Positions 14,811-23,769 of a stretch of 64,000 nt of DNA are shown here, in pieces. Origin of the DNA: an uncultured Collinsella sp. (lineage in GTDB: Bacteria; Actinomycetota; Coriobacteriia; Coriobacteriales; Coriobacteriaceae); the NCBI GenBank assembly GCA_902491565.1, contig CABUIE010000010.1:17657-81656 (forward strand). Reading direction: 5' to 3'. The notes beneath the pieces were generated by a model. The model was given only the letters and a program-made list of their open reading frames with translations. It made no database searches and was not told the origin of the DNA. The stretch's first letter is position 1; each line of letters begins with the position of its first letter. The position numbers and the translations under genes are program-made.

Positions 14811-15748
14811 TAGGCCGCCTCGATACGGTGAAGGATATCCTTAACGACCTCATCGATCGTAAACTCGTCCATATCGAACCACACGATGCGGTCATCGCGT
14901 TTAAACCACGAAAGCTGACGCTTGGCATAGCGACGCGAGCGCATCTTGATGAGTTCGCGAGCCTCATCCATAGAAATCACGCCGTCAAAGGCATCGATGA
15001 TCTCTTTATAGCCAATCGCTTGCATCGAAGTCAGGGCATCTCTCAGCCCCTGGTCCATAAGACCACGAACCTCATCAACAAGACCCTGCTCAAACATCAG
15101 ATCGACGCGTAGGTTAATTCGCTCGTAAAGCGCCTCACGATTACGCATCAATCCAAACCACAGAGCGTGATAATGCTCGCGCGGAACACTAAACTGCAAC
15201 TTTTGCTGCGCGTAGGACACGCCATCATCGTGCATTTCCAGCGCGCGAATCACGCGACGAACATTATGGGGGTGGATGACCGCGGCGGACTCGGGGTCAC
15301 GCTCGGCAAGCAGCGCGTGCAGCGCTTCCTCGCCAATGCGCTCGGCAAGCTCCTGATACCCCGCGCGGCGATCGTCCTCAAGTTCGCCCGAGGGAAAATC
15401 CATCTCATCCAGGGCCGCCTTGAGATACAAGCCCGTACCCCCGCAAAACACCGGTAGGAGGCCCTCGCCCAGCAAGCGCTCAACATGTACACGAGAGTCT
15501 GCCTGATACAACGCTGCAGAATATGCAACGCCCGGTTCAACAATATCGACCAGGCGTAGATGCGCCGTGCATTCCTCTGGTGCCATCTTGGCAGTGCCGA
15601 TATCCATGCCTCGATAGATTTGCATCGCGTCACACGATAGCACTTCGGACGAAAGACGAGCCGCTAAACGATCTGCGACATCACTTTTACCAACCGCGGT
15701 CGGACCGACAATCGCAACGGCAGAAAGGCTTGCCCCGTAAGAAATCAT
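14810..15748 (-). CDS. tRNA dimethylallyltransferase MiaA
   Basis: Transfers dimethylallyl to N6 of A37 in tRNAs reading UNN codons; 312 residues. P-loop GPTAVGKS (about residues 15-22), CDAMQIYRGMDIGTAK and the late RRYAKRQLSWFKRD are diagnostic. ATG 15748 overlaps the miaB stop (TAATG), so MiaB and MiaA, consecutive enzymes of ms2i6A synthesis, are translationally coupled. The upstream in-frame codon at 15787 lies inside miaB and is rejected. Confidence 0.97.
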   Translation of the reverse strand: MISYGASLSAVAIVGPTAVGKSDVADRLAARLSSEVLSCDAMQIYRGMDIGTAKMAPEECTAHLRLVDIVEPGVAYSAALYQADSRVHVERLLGEGLLPVFCGGTGLYLKAALDEMDFPSGELEDDRRAGYQELAERIGEEALHALLAERDPESAAVIHPHNVRRVIRALEMHDDGVSYAQQKLQFSVPREHYHALWFGLMRNREALYERINLRVDLMFEQGLVDEVRGLMDQGLRDALTSMQAIGYKEIIDAFDGVISMDEARELIKMRSRRYAKRQLSWFKRDDRIVWFDMDEFTIDEVVKDILHRIEAA

Positions 15749-17118
15749 TAGCGCGGCTCGCCCACAACGGATCCGGACAGATACCACGTCTTGGCAACAT
15801 CGATGTCAACATCGACAATCTTGCCAATCAACTGATCGATGCTGTAGCCCTCGGGAATCGGTGCATGAACGGTCTGATTCTTAGGACTCTTGCCCAGCAG
15901 CACCGCGTCATTCTTTTTGCTCGTACCCTCAATAAGCGCCGGCACGACGGTGTGAAGCTCACCCTGGTTATACTCGTGCGCAGTGGTCTCGATAACCTTC
16001 ACCAGACGGTTGAAGCGCTCAAGAATCACCTCATGCGGCGTGGGATCGTCAATCTCGGCGGCCGGAGTACCGGCGCGCTTGGAGTAGATAAACGTATAGG
16101 CCTGAGCATAACGGACCGTCTCGGCGAGCGAGAGCGTCTGCTCAAAGTCTTCCTCGGTCTCTCCGGGGAAACCCACGATGATATCGGTCGAAAGCGCGAT
16201 ATCGGGCATGCGATTGCGGATGCGATCGACCAGGCCCAGATAATCCTCGCGCGTATAGCGACGATTCATCTCTTTAAGGATGCGAGTTGAGCCCGACTGA
16301 ACTGCCAAGTGCAGCTGCGGCATGACGGCAGGCGTCTCGGCCATAGCGTCGATAGTCTCGGGCAGCAGGTCTTTGGGGTGCGAGGAAGTAAAGAAGATAC
16401 GCTCTACACCCGTATCGCCCACGGCGCGCAAAAGGTCGGCAAAGCGCGGCTTACCAAACAGATCGCGACCATAGGAGTTGACGTTTTGACCCAGAAGCGT
16501 GACCTCACGCACGCCCTGGCGTACGAGCCCGGTCACCTCGTCGACAATCTCCTCGAAAGAGCGGCTCTTTTCGCGACCACGCACATACGGCACGATGCAA
16601 TAAGTGCAGAAGTTATTACAGCCCGTCATAATGGGGACCCAGGCGTGATACTGGGTCTCACGATGCCACGGCATGCTCATAGCATCCGTGTCCTCGTGCT
16701 CATTGGTGCGAATATGACGCTTGCCGTCCAAGAATGCCTCGGCAATGAGCTCGGCCACATGCGCGATGGAATGCGTGCCAAAGATAACATTGACGTTATC
16801 GACATTGGTGAGCAGGCCCTCGCCGTCTCGTTGGGCAATGCAGCCGCCCACGGCGACCACGCGCTTGCCCGAGGGCGAAGGCGGGAGGCTCTTACAAGAG
16901 TTGCACTGACCGTACAAACGGGTGTCGGCGGCCTCACGAACGCAGCACGTCATGAACACGACAATGTCAGCATGCTCTGGATCGAGCGCCATGAGGCAAC
17001 CATACGAGTCGAGCAGGCCACTCACGCGCTCGGAGTCGTGCTGATTCATCTGGCAGCCAAAGGTGCGGATAAAGTAGGTTTTACCGGCAAGAATATCGCG
17101 TACGGAACCCTGGTCCAT
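15748..17118 (-). CDS. tRNA-2-methylthio-N6-dimethylallyladenosine synthase MiaB
   Basis: Radical-SAM methylthiotransferase of 456 residues that adds the 2-methylthio group to i6A37. The N-terminal domain holds the second cluster ligands (FGCQMNQHDS, MTCCVRE, VGGCIAQR). The radical-SAM core has CNNFCTYC, and the C-terminal TRAM domain ends the protein. ATG 17118 follows AGGAC. It is one of three methylthiotransferases in the window. Confidence 0.97.
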   Translation of the reverse strand: MDQGSVRDILAGKTYFIRTFGCQMNQHDSERVSGLLDSYGCLMALDPEHADIVVFMTCCVREAADTRLYGQCNSCKSLPPSPSGKRVVAVGGCIAQRDGEGLLTNVDNVNVIFGTHSIAHVAELIAEAFLDGKRHIRTNEHEDTDAMSMPWHRETQYHAWVPIMTGCNNFCTYCIVPYVRGREKSRSFEEIVDEVTGLVRQGVREVTLLGQNVNSYGRDLFGKPRFADLLRAVGDTGVERIFFTSSHPKDLLPETIDAMAETPAVMPQLHLAVQSGSTRILKEMNRRYTREDYLGLVDRIRNRMPDIALSTDIIVGFPGETEEDFEQTLSLAETVRYAQAYTFIYSKRAGTPAAEIDDPTPHEVILERFNRLVKVIETTAHEYNQGELHTVVPALIEGTSKKNDAVLLGKSPKNQTVHAPIPEGYSIDQLIGKIVDVDIDVAKTWYLSGSVVGEPR

Positions 17119-17181
17119 GTGTATAAGTCCTAACGAGGTGGAATAGGCGGGATCAAAGAGGGCGGGCAAAGAGTAAATACT

Positions 17182-17499
17182 CTATGCAACAGGCTTAACG
17201 TCGTCCATCACAACGTTATCCATAGCAGCTCGATTAATCTGATGAACGTAAATAGAAAGACGGATGGCCGTGCGCGACTCACCGTTGATGAGGATATCGG
17301 AGAACACCGGCGCACAAGAAATATCAAACCCGGTCGGAATCAAAAATCCGCGTGCAATGGCCACAGCCTTAATGGCCTGGTTGACGGCACCTGCGCCAAC
17401 ACACTGAATATTGACGGGAACACCATCTTTGACCATGCCGGCAATGGCGCCGGCAACGGACGCGGGCGATGATTTGCTTGATACCTTCAGGCAATCCAT
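17182..17499 (-). CDS. SpoVS family protein
   Basis: Small protein of 105 residues with the SpoVS (Alba-like) core: LKVSSKSSPASVAGAIAGMV then VGAGAVNQAIKAVAIARGFL. In Bacillus it affects sporulation timing, and the family may bind nucleic acid. Coriobacteria such as Collinsella are not known to sporulate. A regulatory role linked to the neighbouring RNase Y and GHKL ATPase genes is only inference. ATG 17499 follows GGAG at 7-8 bases. Confidence 0.93.
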   Translation of the reverse strand: MDCLKVSSKSSPASVAGAIAGMVKDGVPVNIQCVGAGAVNQAIKAVAIARGFLIPTGFDISCAPVFSDILINGESRTAIRLSIYVHQINRAAMDNVVMDDVKPVA

Positions 17500-17573
17500 G
17501 AAGAAACTCCTGCGTTTAAAAGTACGTTTTAACTGCAATAACTGTATCGTACCGAACGGACTCGGTAAAGATG

Positions 17574-18659
17574 CTATTCCTCTTTGGCAATATCGAACGT
17601 CACGGTAATACGATCACGCGAAACACGAATCTTGGGGTCACCGCATAGGTTGAGATAGTACCGCGATGCAAGATCGTTAAAGTCGCGCTCGACGGCTCGC
17701 GAGAACTGCGCCATGTCGTCCTTGGCGATACGCAACCCGCGACGATCCTTGGCAAGATCAACCTGAGCAGACGCATGTGAGGAAGAATCGCGCTCGCGTA
17801 GCAGGCGTGCGGTCACACCGCGAACGGGCTTAATCTGGCCCGCCAAGATACGATGTGCCGTACGCTCGGACATCTCAAGGCCCAAACCCGAACAGATACG
17901 GATAAAGTCTTCCGCATCCGAAGCAAGACCCAGGCGATCGACAACGGGAAGCTCGGCTTCGTCATCGATAAACAAAAGACGAGAAGCATCGAGACGGCTG
18001 GAGGCCTGCGCATGCAGCGTCGCGGCGATCTCGGACGGTGACCCCAGATAGACATCACAGGCGCGCAACTCCTCGAGGGCAAACTCGCAAGCGGCGCGAA
18101 TGATGTTGTGAGGGCCACGGGCGCAGACATAGTGACCATCCTCGTCCTTCACGGCCTGAGGCCAGCTGGACTGATCGGCGCGCTCGCCAAGGCGGTCGGT
18201 AGCGACGCTCACCTTAAAGACCGAGCCAAGATCAACATCCGACGCGACAACGCGCGCCTCGTCGGTGTTCTGCTTAATCGAGAACAAAGCCATGCCTCGA
18301 CCGTGAACGCCCCAACGATCCATCTTCATGCTCTCAAGCTTGGAGGTAACGCGGGCATCGAAGATGCGTTCTTGCATATCCTGCGGCACGCCCGACCCGT
18401 TATCCAGAAAGACGAGCGTACGGACGCCATCTTCCTTGGTCGTGGCGAGATAGACCTTGTCGGCGCCGGCATCGCGAGCGTTGCGCAGCATTTCGATGAC
18501 AATATCCTCGACATGCTGAATGTCGTGTTTTGCCTGGCGCCGCTCGGCCTCCGAAACGCGGAGGCGGACATACCCCTCGCCAAGGTTCTCCTCGACGCGA
18601 AGGTTGCCCTCCCCCGACATCGACGCGATAAATGAGATGAGCTCGTTCGCGTCGTTCAT
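17574..18659 (-). CDS. GHKL-fold ATP-binding protein of unknown role
   Basis: Protein of 361 residues with an N-terminal Hsp90/MutL-like ATPase domain. The N-box is E57-x2-N60 in EDIVIEMLRNARDAGADKVY, the G1 box is D86-N-G-S-G90, and the G2 box is WGVHGRGMALFSI (116-128). It has no histidine phosphoacceptor or receiver, so it is not an ordinary sensor kinase. The C-terminal 200 residues are not recognised. It starts 1 base from the rny stop and may be co-transcribed with rny and spoVS. Confidence 0.8.
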   Translation of the reverse strand: MNDANELISFIASMSGEGNLRVEENLGEGYVRLRVSEAERRQAKHDIQHVEDIVIEMLRNARDAGADKVYLATTKEDGVRTLVFLDNGSGVPQDMQERIFDARVTSKLESMKMDRWGVHGRGMALFSIKQNTDEARVVASDVDLGSVFKVSVATDRLGERADQSSWPQAVKDEDGHYVCARGPHNIIRAACEFALEELRACDVYLGSPSEIAATLHAQASSRLDASRLLFIDDEAELPVVDRLGLASDAEDFIRICSGLGLEMSERTAHRILAGQIKPVRGVTARLLRERDSSSHASAQVDLAKDRRGLRIAKDDMAQFSRAVERDFNDLASRYYLNLCGDPKIRVSRDRITVTFDIAKEE

Positions 18660-18660
18660 G

Positions 18661-20211
18661 TTATTTAGCGATATCGACAGCGCGGCTCTCGCGAATCACG
18701 ACGACGCGCACCTGACCGGGATACTCCATCTCTTCCTCGATTTGATGGGCGATGTCATGAGCCAAGACCGTGGATTGAGCATCGGAAATCTTGTCCGGCT
18801 GAACCATGACGTGGACCTCGCGACCAGCCTGCATGGCATAGGTACGCTCGACGCCGTCATGGGAATTGGCGATCTCCTCGAGCTTCTCAAGGCGCTTGAT
18901 GTAGTTCTCGGCCGATTCGCGACGGGCACCGGGGCGAGAGGCAGAAACAGCATCGGCAGCCTGGACCAGAACATCGAGCACCGTGTTGGGGTCGACGTCG
19001 GCGTGGTGAGCCTCGATAGCGTGAACGATAACGGGCTTCTCGCCATAGCGACGGGCGAGCTCGGCGCCGATAACGGCATGCGGACCCTCGACGTCATGGT
19101 CGATAGCCTTGCCAAGATCGTGCAGCAGGCCGGCGCGCTTGGCGGTCACAACGTCCAGGCCAAGCTCGGAAGCCATCACGCCGCACAGGTCGGAAACCTC
19201 GAGGGAGTGCTGGAGCACGTTCTGACCAAACGAGGTGCGGTAGCGCAGAGCACCAAGGGTCTTAACGATCTCGGGGTGCAGATCGTGGATACCGGTATCG
19301 AAGGCAGCCTGTTCGCCAGCCTCGCGCACGCGCTGTTGAACCAAGTCGGCGGCCTTGTGATACATCTCCTCGATACGGGCAGGATGAATGCGGCCGTCAG
19401 CAATAAGGTTCTCGAGGGCGACGCGGGCGGTCTCGCGACGGACCGGATCGAAGCTCGAAAGCACGACGGTCTCGGGCGTATCATCGATCACGAGGTTGAC
19501 GCCGGAAACCTGCTCGAAGGTGCGGATATTGCGACCCTCGCGGCCGATGATGCGACCCTTCAGGTCGTCAGACGGAATATGCACGGAGGTAACGGTGACC
19601 TCGGCGGTGTGATCGGCGGCACAGCGCTGAATCGCCAGGGACAAGATCTCCTGGGCGGTCTTGTGGCACTCGGCGCGAACCTGCTGCTCGGACTCACGGA
19701 TGATCGTAGCGGCCTCGTGGGTAACCTCGCCACGAACCTTGTCGAGGAGTTCCTTGTGAGCATCCTCGCGGGTCAGGTCGGCGATGCGCTCGAGCTCCGA
19801 GGTCTGCTTGGCGCAAAGCTCCTCAAGCTCACGGGAGCGCTTCTCGACCTGGCCAGCCTGGCTGGACAGCTGATGTTCACGCTTGTCGAGGGCATCGTTG
19901 CGGCGATCGAGGGACTCCTCGCGCTGCATCACACGGTTCTCGAGCGTACGAATCTCGCTCTTACGCTGCTTGTCCTCGGCCTCGGCAGCCTGCTTATTCT
20001 TGATGATCTCTTCCTTTGCCTCAAGCAGAGCCTCTTTTTTGAGGGTCTCGGCCTGACGCTTTGCATCACCGATTAGGGACTCAGCCTGTGCGTGAGCCGA
20101 CTGGATCTTTTCGTCGGCCTCGTGAAGACTACCCTGCTTGGCGGTGCGCATGTAGGCAATGGCGGCGATGGCACCCAAAACGATGCCAACGAGCGCTGCG
20201 ATAATAGGCAT
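18661..20211 (-). CDS. Ribonuclease Y
   Basis: Membrane-anchored endoribonuclease that starts mRNA decay, 516 residues. It has an N-terminal membrane segment (1-20), a long coiled coil (about 28-190), a KH domain with GRIIGREGRNIRTFEQVSGV and an HD domain with HSLEVSDL and HDLGKAIDHD. ATG 20211 is preferred over GTG 20217, since the latter overlaps the AAGGAG ribosome-binding site. RNase J and PNPase further along complete a Gram-positive-type RNA decay set. Confidence 0.97.
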   Translation of the reverse strand: MPIIAALVGIVLGAIAAIAYMRTAKQGSLHEADEKIQSAHAQAESLIGDAKRQAETLKKEALLEAKEEIIKNKQAAEAEDKQRKSEIRTLENRVMQREESLDRRNDALDKREHQLSSQAGQVEKRSRELEELCAKQTSELERIADLTREDAHKELLDKVRGEVTHEAATIIRESEQQVRAECHKTAQEILSLAIQRCAADHTAEVTVTSVHIPSDDLKGRIIGREGRNIRTFEQVSGVNLVIDDTPETVVLSSFDPVRRETARVALENLIADGRIHPARIEEMYHKAADLVQQRVREAGEQAAFDTGIHDLHPEIVKTLGALRYRTSFGQNVLQHSLEVSDLCGVMASELGLDVVTAKRAGLLHDLGKAIDHDVEGPHAVIGAELARRYGEKPVIVHAIEAHHADVDPNTVLDVLVQAADAVSASRPGARRESAENYIKRLEKLEEIANSHDGVERTYAMQAGREVHVMVQPDKISDAQSTVLAHDIAHQIEEEMEYPGQVRVVVIRESRAVDIAK

Positions 20212-20246
20212 GCTCACTCCTTTTTATGGATTCGTTACACAACAAA

Positions 20247-20272
20247 GCGAACCGTCCTTGCGAACGGCTCGC
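20247..20272 (-). terminator. Weak hairpin, possible recX terminator or rny leader structure
   Basis: Stem 20247-20255 with 20264-20272 (one mismatch), followed on the minus strand by TTTGTTGTG. It lies in a 257-base gap between recX and rny, 36 bases before the rny start. I see nothing else in the gap. Confidence 0.4.
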
Positions 20273-20468
20273 GACATTTGAGTAATATGGGCGCAGCTTA
20301 TGCGGGTCGGATACAGATAAACATATAAACAAACTCATCAAAGATGAGCACATATCACAAAGCAAATGACAGTGTTTATCGTACGTTGAACCGTAACAAC
20401 TGTCAAATAAATGGACCCGGTACGGCGACTAAAACGCGGTGAACGGCGGGTACGCAAACCACATGTGT

Positions 20469-21161
20469 CTAAACTGCACATTCCTCATGTTCGGCATCGA
20501 GACGCGCCTTAACGGCATCGGCGGCGATGTGGTACGAAAAGCCCTTACCCATCAAAAACCGGACGAGCTTTTCGAATCCACGTGTCTCGGGAACACGACG
20601 CTTCGCGAGTAAAGCCGATGCGCGAGCCAAGTCGTCCTCCACGGCAAAATAATCCTCGGGATAGCCGGGGATATCATCGAGCACGACATGGCGGCGCTTG
20701 AGCTCGGTCTCAATCTTGCGCTGTCCCCAGCCACGTCGTTTGCGCTCCTCGATAAAGTACGAACAAAAGCGGTTCTCATCTAAAAAGCGAAACTCAGTGG
20801 CACGCTGGACGGCGAAATCAATTGCGGGTTGGCGAAATCCGTAACGAGCGAGCTTGTCACGGACCTCACCCGTGGCATGGTCGCGGCGCGACAGCATCTC
20901 AGTCACCATGGTAAGCGCGCATTTACGCTCAATGAGCTGTACCGCTTCGCGAAACTCATCCCAATCGCAGGGAAGATCGGGGCGATTTTTAAGAAACAGG
21001 CGCGCAACACGAACAGGAATCCAGATGGATCGTTCATAACCGCCCTCGAGCTCGCAGTCGATATGTGCACAAGGCTTTTTTGATGCATACCCACTCGAGA
21101 ACGAGGAGGTCGCCTTCTTATCGGGAAAGACGACCGTGGCCTCGGTCACCGAATACGACAT
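20469..21161 (-). CDS. Regulatory protein RecX
   Basis: RecA-filament modulator of 230 residues, made of three-helix repeats. Diagnostic stretches are ALTMVTEMLSRRDHATGEVR, YGFRQPAIDFAV and RRGWGQRKIETELKRR. The roughly 80 N-terminal residues are an unrecognised extension with Cys/Tyr-rich sequence. It begins 11 bases after the recA stop and is certainly the downstream gene of the recA operon. Confidence 0.93.
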   Translation of the reverse strand: MSYSVTEATVVFPDKKATSSFSSGYASKKPCAHIDCELEGGYERSIWIPVRVARLFLKNRPDLPCDWDEFREAVQLIERKCALTMVTEMLSRRDHATGEVRDKLARYGFRQPAIDFAVQRATEFRFLDENRFCSYFIEERKRRGWGQRKIETELKRRHVVLDDIPGYPEDYFAVEDDLARASALLAKRRVPETRGFEKLVRFLMGKGFSYHIAADAVKARLDAEHEECAV

Positions 21162-21172
21162 GAGAGCATCCG

Positions 21173-22321
21173 TTACTCGTCGTCATCATCGAGCATCGCG
21201 GAGCCATCGATGGCGTAAAGCTCATCGAACTCCTCAGTTTCGGGCTGATCGGTCAGCTCGACCTCGGACGGAGCATCGTCATCGAATTCAAGGCCGCAGG
21301 CGAGACGAACCTTATGCTCGATCTCGTCGGCACAATCGGGGTGTTCGCGCAGGAAGGCCTTTGCGGCCTCGCGACCGTTACCGAGCTTGTCCTCACCGTA
21401 AGCAAACCAAGAGCCCATCTTTTTGCAGATACCGCACTCGACGGCCATGTCCAGAATCGAGCCCTCCTTAGAGATGCCCGTGCCGTACATGATGTCGAAC
21501 TCGGCAGAGCGGAACGGAGCGGCCACCTTGTTCTTAACGACCTTGGCACGCACGCGATTGCCAATGACCTCGTCCTTGAGCTTAATGCTGTCGATGCGGC
21601 GAATATCGATACGCACCGACGAGAAGAACTTGAGGGCGCGGCCGCCCGTCGTAGTCTCGGGGTTGCCGAACATGACGCCGATCTTCTCGCGCAGCTGGTT
21701 AATGAAGATGCAGGTCGTTTTAGATTTGGCGAGCGAACCGGCGAGTTTACGGAGCGCCTGGCTCATCAGACGGGCTTGAAGGCCGACCGTAGTATCGCCG
21801 ATCTCGCCCTCGATCTCGGCACGCGGAGTCAAAGCGGCGACGGAGTCGACGACGATGGCGTCGATGGCGCCAGAGCGCACGAGCATGTCGACGATCTCGA
21901 GCGCCTGCTCGCCCGTATCGGGCTGGGAAATGAGGACCTCATCGATATCCACGCCGATACGCGCGGCATACGTGGGGTCGAGCGCGTGCTCGGCATCAAT
22001 AAATGCCACGACACCGCCCATAGCCTGGGCCTCTGCCAAAATCTCGAGCGAAAGCGTTGTCTTACCGGAGGACTCGGGACCGTAAATCTCGACGATACGG
22101 CCGCGCGGCACGCCGCCGATGCCCAGAGCGGCATCGAGGGCCAGGGCGCCCGTGGGAATGGCCTCGACCTCGAGCTCGGGACCACCGTCGCCGTACCTCA
22201 TGATGGAACCCTGGCCGAATTTCTTCTCGATCTCGGCCTTGGTGGTGGCGATCATCTCATCGCGCTCTTTACCCGTCGTGCGAGCATGAACGGTACGTAC
22301 GGGACCTGAATTCTTGGCCAT
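21173..22321 (-). CDS. Recombinase RecA
   Basis: Strand-exchange ATPase and LexA co-protease of 382 residues. It has Walker A GPESSGKTT, the conserved FIDAEHALDP, LISQPDTGEQALEI and FINQLREKIGVMFGNPETT, and an acidic C-terminal tail ending LDDDDE. ATG 22321 has GAGGAGGG 7 bases upstream; the 7 extra residues from 22342 are rejected. An SOS box sits in its promoter. Confidence 0.99.
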   Translation of the reverse strand: MAKNSGPVRTVHARTTGKERDEMIATTKAEIEKKFGQGSIMRYGDGGPELEVEAIPTGALALDAALGIGGVPRGRIVEIYGPESSGKTTLSLEILAEAQAMGGVVAFIDAEHALDPTYAARIGVDIDEVLISQPDTGEQALEIVDMLVRSGAIDAIVVDSVAALTPRAEIEGEIGDTTVGLQARLMSQALRKLAGSLAKSKTTCIFINQLREKIGVMFGNPETTTGGRALKFFSSVRIDIRRIDSIKLKDEVIGNRVRAKVVKNKVAAPFRSAEFDIMYGTGISKEGSILDMAVECGICKKMGSWFAYGEDKLGNGREAAKAFLREHPDCADEIEHKVRLACGLEFDDDAPSEVELTDQPETEEFDELYAIDGSAMLDDDDE

Positions 22322-22351
22322 GAATAGCCCTCCTCTTAACAACCTGCATCG

Positions 22352-22380
22352 ATAATAAACGAACGGCTGTTCGTGGTCAA
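22352..22380 (-). promoter_or_regulatory. recA promoter with LexA box in the spacer
   Basis: Minus-strand TTGACC (22375-22380), 17-base spacer and TATTAT (22352-22357). The spacer contains the perfect LexA box GAAC-AGCC-GTTC (minus strand) at 22361-22372. This matches the three boxes near lexA. Confidence 0.85.
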
Positions 22381-22547
22381 CCGTTCAGATAAATCATATG
22401 CAGCCGACCTTTCCAAAACCCAACCAAACGCCAACCAAACACTGACCAAAAACTTGACCACAAAGGACCAAAAATGAACAAGGCAGGCAAAAATACGTCT
22501 ACAACCAGCACAAACGCCAAATTAGCCTAAGGTCCATATCTCCACAA

Positions 22548-22571
22548 TTAAGGGACCCGGAGGCCCCTTAA
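22548..22571 (-). terminator. Hairpin after cinA
   Basis: Stem TTAAGGG (22548-22554) with its complement (22565-22571) and a 10-base loop, 8 bases past the cinA stop. The T-run is poor (TTGTGG), so efficiency is doubtful. The rest of the gap to recA (22381-22547) is A/C-rich, with repeated ACCAAA-like text and no gene. Confidence 0.5.
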
Positions 22572-22578
22572 AACACGT

Positions 22579-23109
22579 CTATTCCATAGAATCGAGCACG
22601 TAGACAATGCGACCCAGTGCCTCAGCGACCGCATGGGCACGGACGCATGAACGATCGCCCTCATAGTGACAACGAATGGAGTCCACGACCGGCGCTCCCC
22701 CATTGGCCGAGCGATACGCCCAGCCAATATAAAAGGTTCCAGCCGGATCGTCCTCGGTGCCTCCACCGGGGCCGGCATAGCCCGTCGCGCTCACGGCAAT
22801 ATCGCTCTGGTACAGCTCCAGCGAACCGGCAGCCATCTCCCGCGCCGTCTGGTACGACACCGCGGTATAGCGGTCGAGCGTCTCTTGCTCAACACCAAGA
22901 ACGCGATGCTTAATCTCGTCGCAGTACGTCACCGCACCGCCGCGCAGCACCGCCGAGGCACCGGGGATATCGGCGATCGTCGAGGCGATCATGCCCGCTG
23001 TTAGAGATTCAGCCGTCGAAACCGTCACACCACGAACGCTTGCACGCTCGACGATATCGGCTGCGAGCTCTTCATTGTGCGCGGCAATCTGCTCAAATGA
23101 TTTCGTCAT
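22579..23109 (-). CDS. CinA-family nicotinamide-nucleotide amidase
   Basis: Stand-alone CinA C-terminal domain of 176 residues, expected to deamidate nicotinamide mononucleotide for NAD recycling (PncC activity). TAESLTAGMI (catalytic Ser region), GAVTYCDEIKHRVLGV and ATGYAGPGGGTEDDPAGTFY are typical. It lacks the N-terminal molybdopterin-like domain of full CinA. The start may be ATG 23109 or GTG 23115; both follow AGGTCC, just after the pgsA stop. cinA next to recA and pgsA is a common order. Confidence 0.93.
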   Translation of the reverse strand: MTKSFEQIAAHNEELAADIVERASVRGVTVSTAESLTAGMIASTIADIPGASAVLRGGAVTYCDEIKHRVLGVEQETLDRYTAVSYQTAREMAAGSLELYQSDIAVSATGYAGPGGGTEDDPAGTFYIGWAYRSANGGAPVVDSIRCHYEGDRSCVRAHAVAEALGRIVYVLDSME

Positions 23110-23121
23110 GCCCACCAGGAC

Positions 23122-23760
23122 CTAGACCGAAAAGACGATCTTGCGGCAGTTCCAGAAGTACTGAGCGCCCGAGATAACGGTCAGGATAACGGCCACGGCG
23201 TACAGGAAGCGTGAGACGCCATAGAGACCGAGCAACAGCTCCGCAGGCCCCAACTGGAGGCCGGTCATCGCAAAGACGCACAGGTAGCCGCAGATGGAGA
23301 CCATCGTGGTCGCCGTCTTGTACTTGCCGAGCTTATCGGCGGCAACGACCACACCGGCCGCACTCGCGACCATGCGCAGGGCGCTCACCAGCAGCTCGCG
23401 GAACAGGATGATGAACACCGACCACACAGTAACGGCACCAAAGTCCAAGAACAGCAGCAGGGCCGAGAACACGAGCAGCTTATCGGCGATGGGGTCCAAG
23501 AATTTACCGAAGTCGGTGATCTCGTTGCGCGAACGAGCCAGGTAGCCGTCGACCTTATCGGTGCACGACAGGATCACATACAGAATGAAGGCAGCGGCGG
23601 CGAGCGGGCCGTCGAAGGTGCTCCAATCCGTACCGGCAACACTCGTGTGAGAAAGCGCCGACACGATCATGAACACCGGGATAAAGACGATGCGAACGCA
23701 CGTCACGATGTTGGCGGGCGTCCAGACACTCGTCAGTTCCTTATTGCTCTCGTTAGCCAC
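23122..23760 (-). CDS. CDP-diacylglycerol-glycerol-3-phosphate 3-phosphatidyltransferase
   Basis: Membrane enzyme of 212 residues for the committed step of phosphatidylglycerol synthesis. The CDP-alcohol signature is in SCTDKVDGYLARSRNEITDF then GKFLDPIADK. The GTG start at 23760 follows GGAGAG, 10 bases after the rimO stop. Order rimO-pgsA-cinA-recA is conserved in many bacteria, which supports this copy rather than the one at 2130 as housekeeping PgsA. Confidence 0.95.
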   Translation of the reverse strand: MANESNKELTSVWTPANIVTCVRIVFIPVFMIVSALSHTSVAGTDWSTFDGPLAAAAFILYVILSCTDKVDGYLARSRNEITDFGKFLDPIADKLLVFSALLLFLDFGAVTVWSVFIILFRELLVSALRMVASAAGVVVAADKLGKYKTATTMVSICGYLCVFAMTGLQLGPAELLLGLYGVSRFLYAVAVILTVISGAQYFWNCRKIVFSV

Positions 23761-23769
23761 GACGCTCTC

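Noticed and set aside
20247..20272. Strong terminator before rny
   Set aside because: The stem has a mismatch and only a weak T-run; kept as a low-confidence structure instead.
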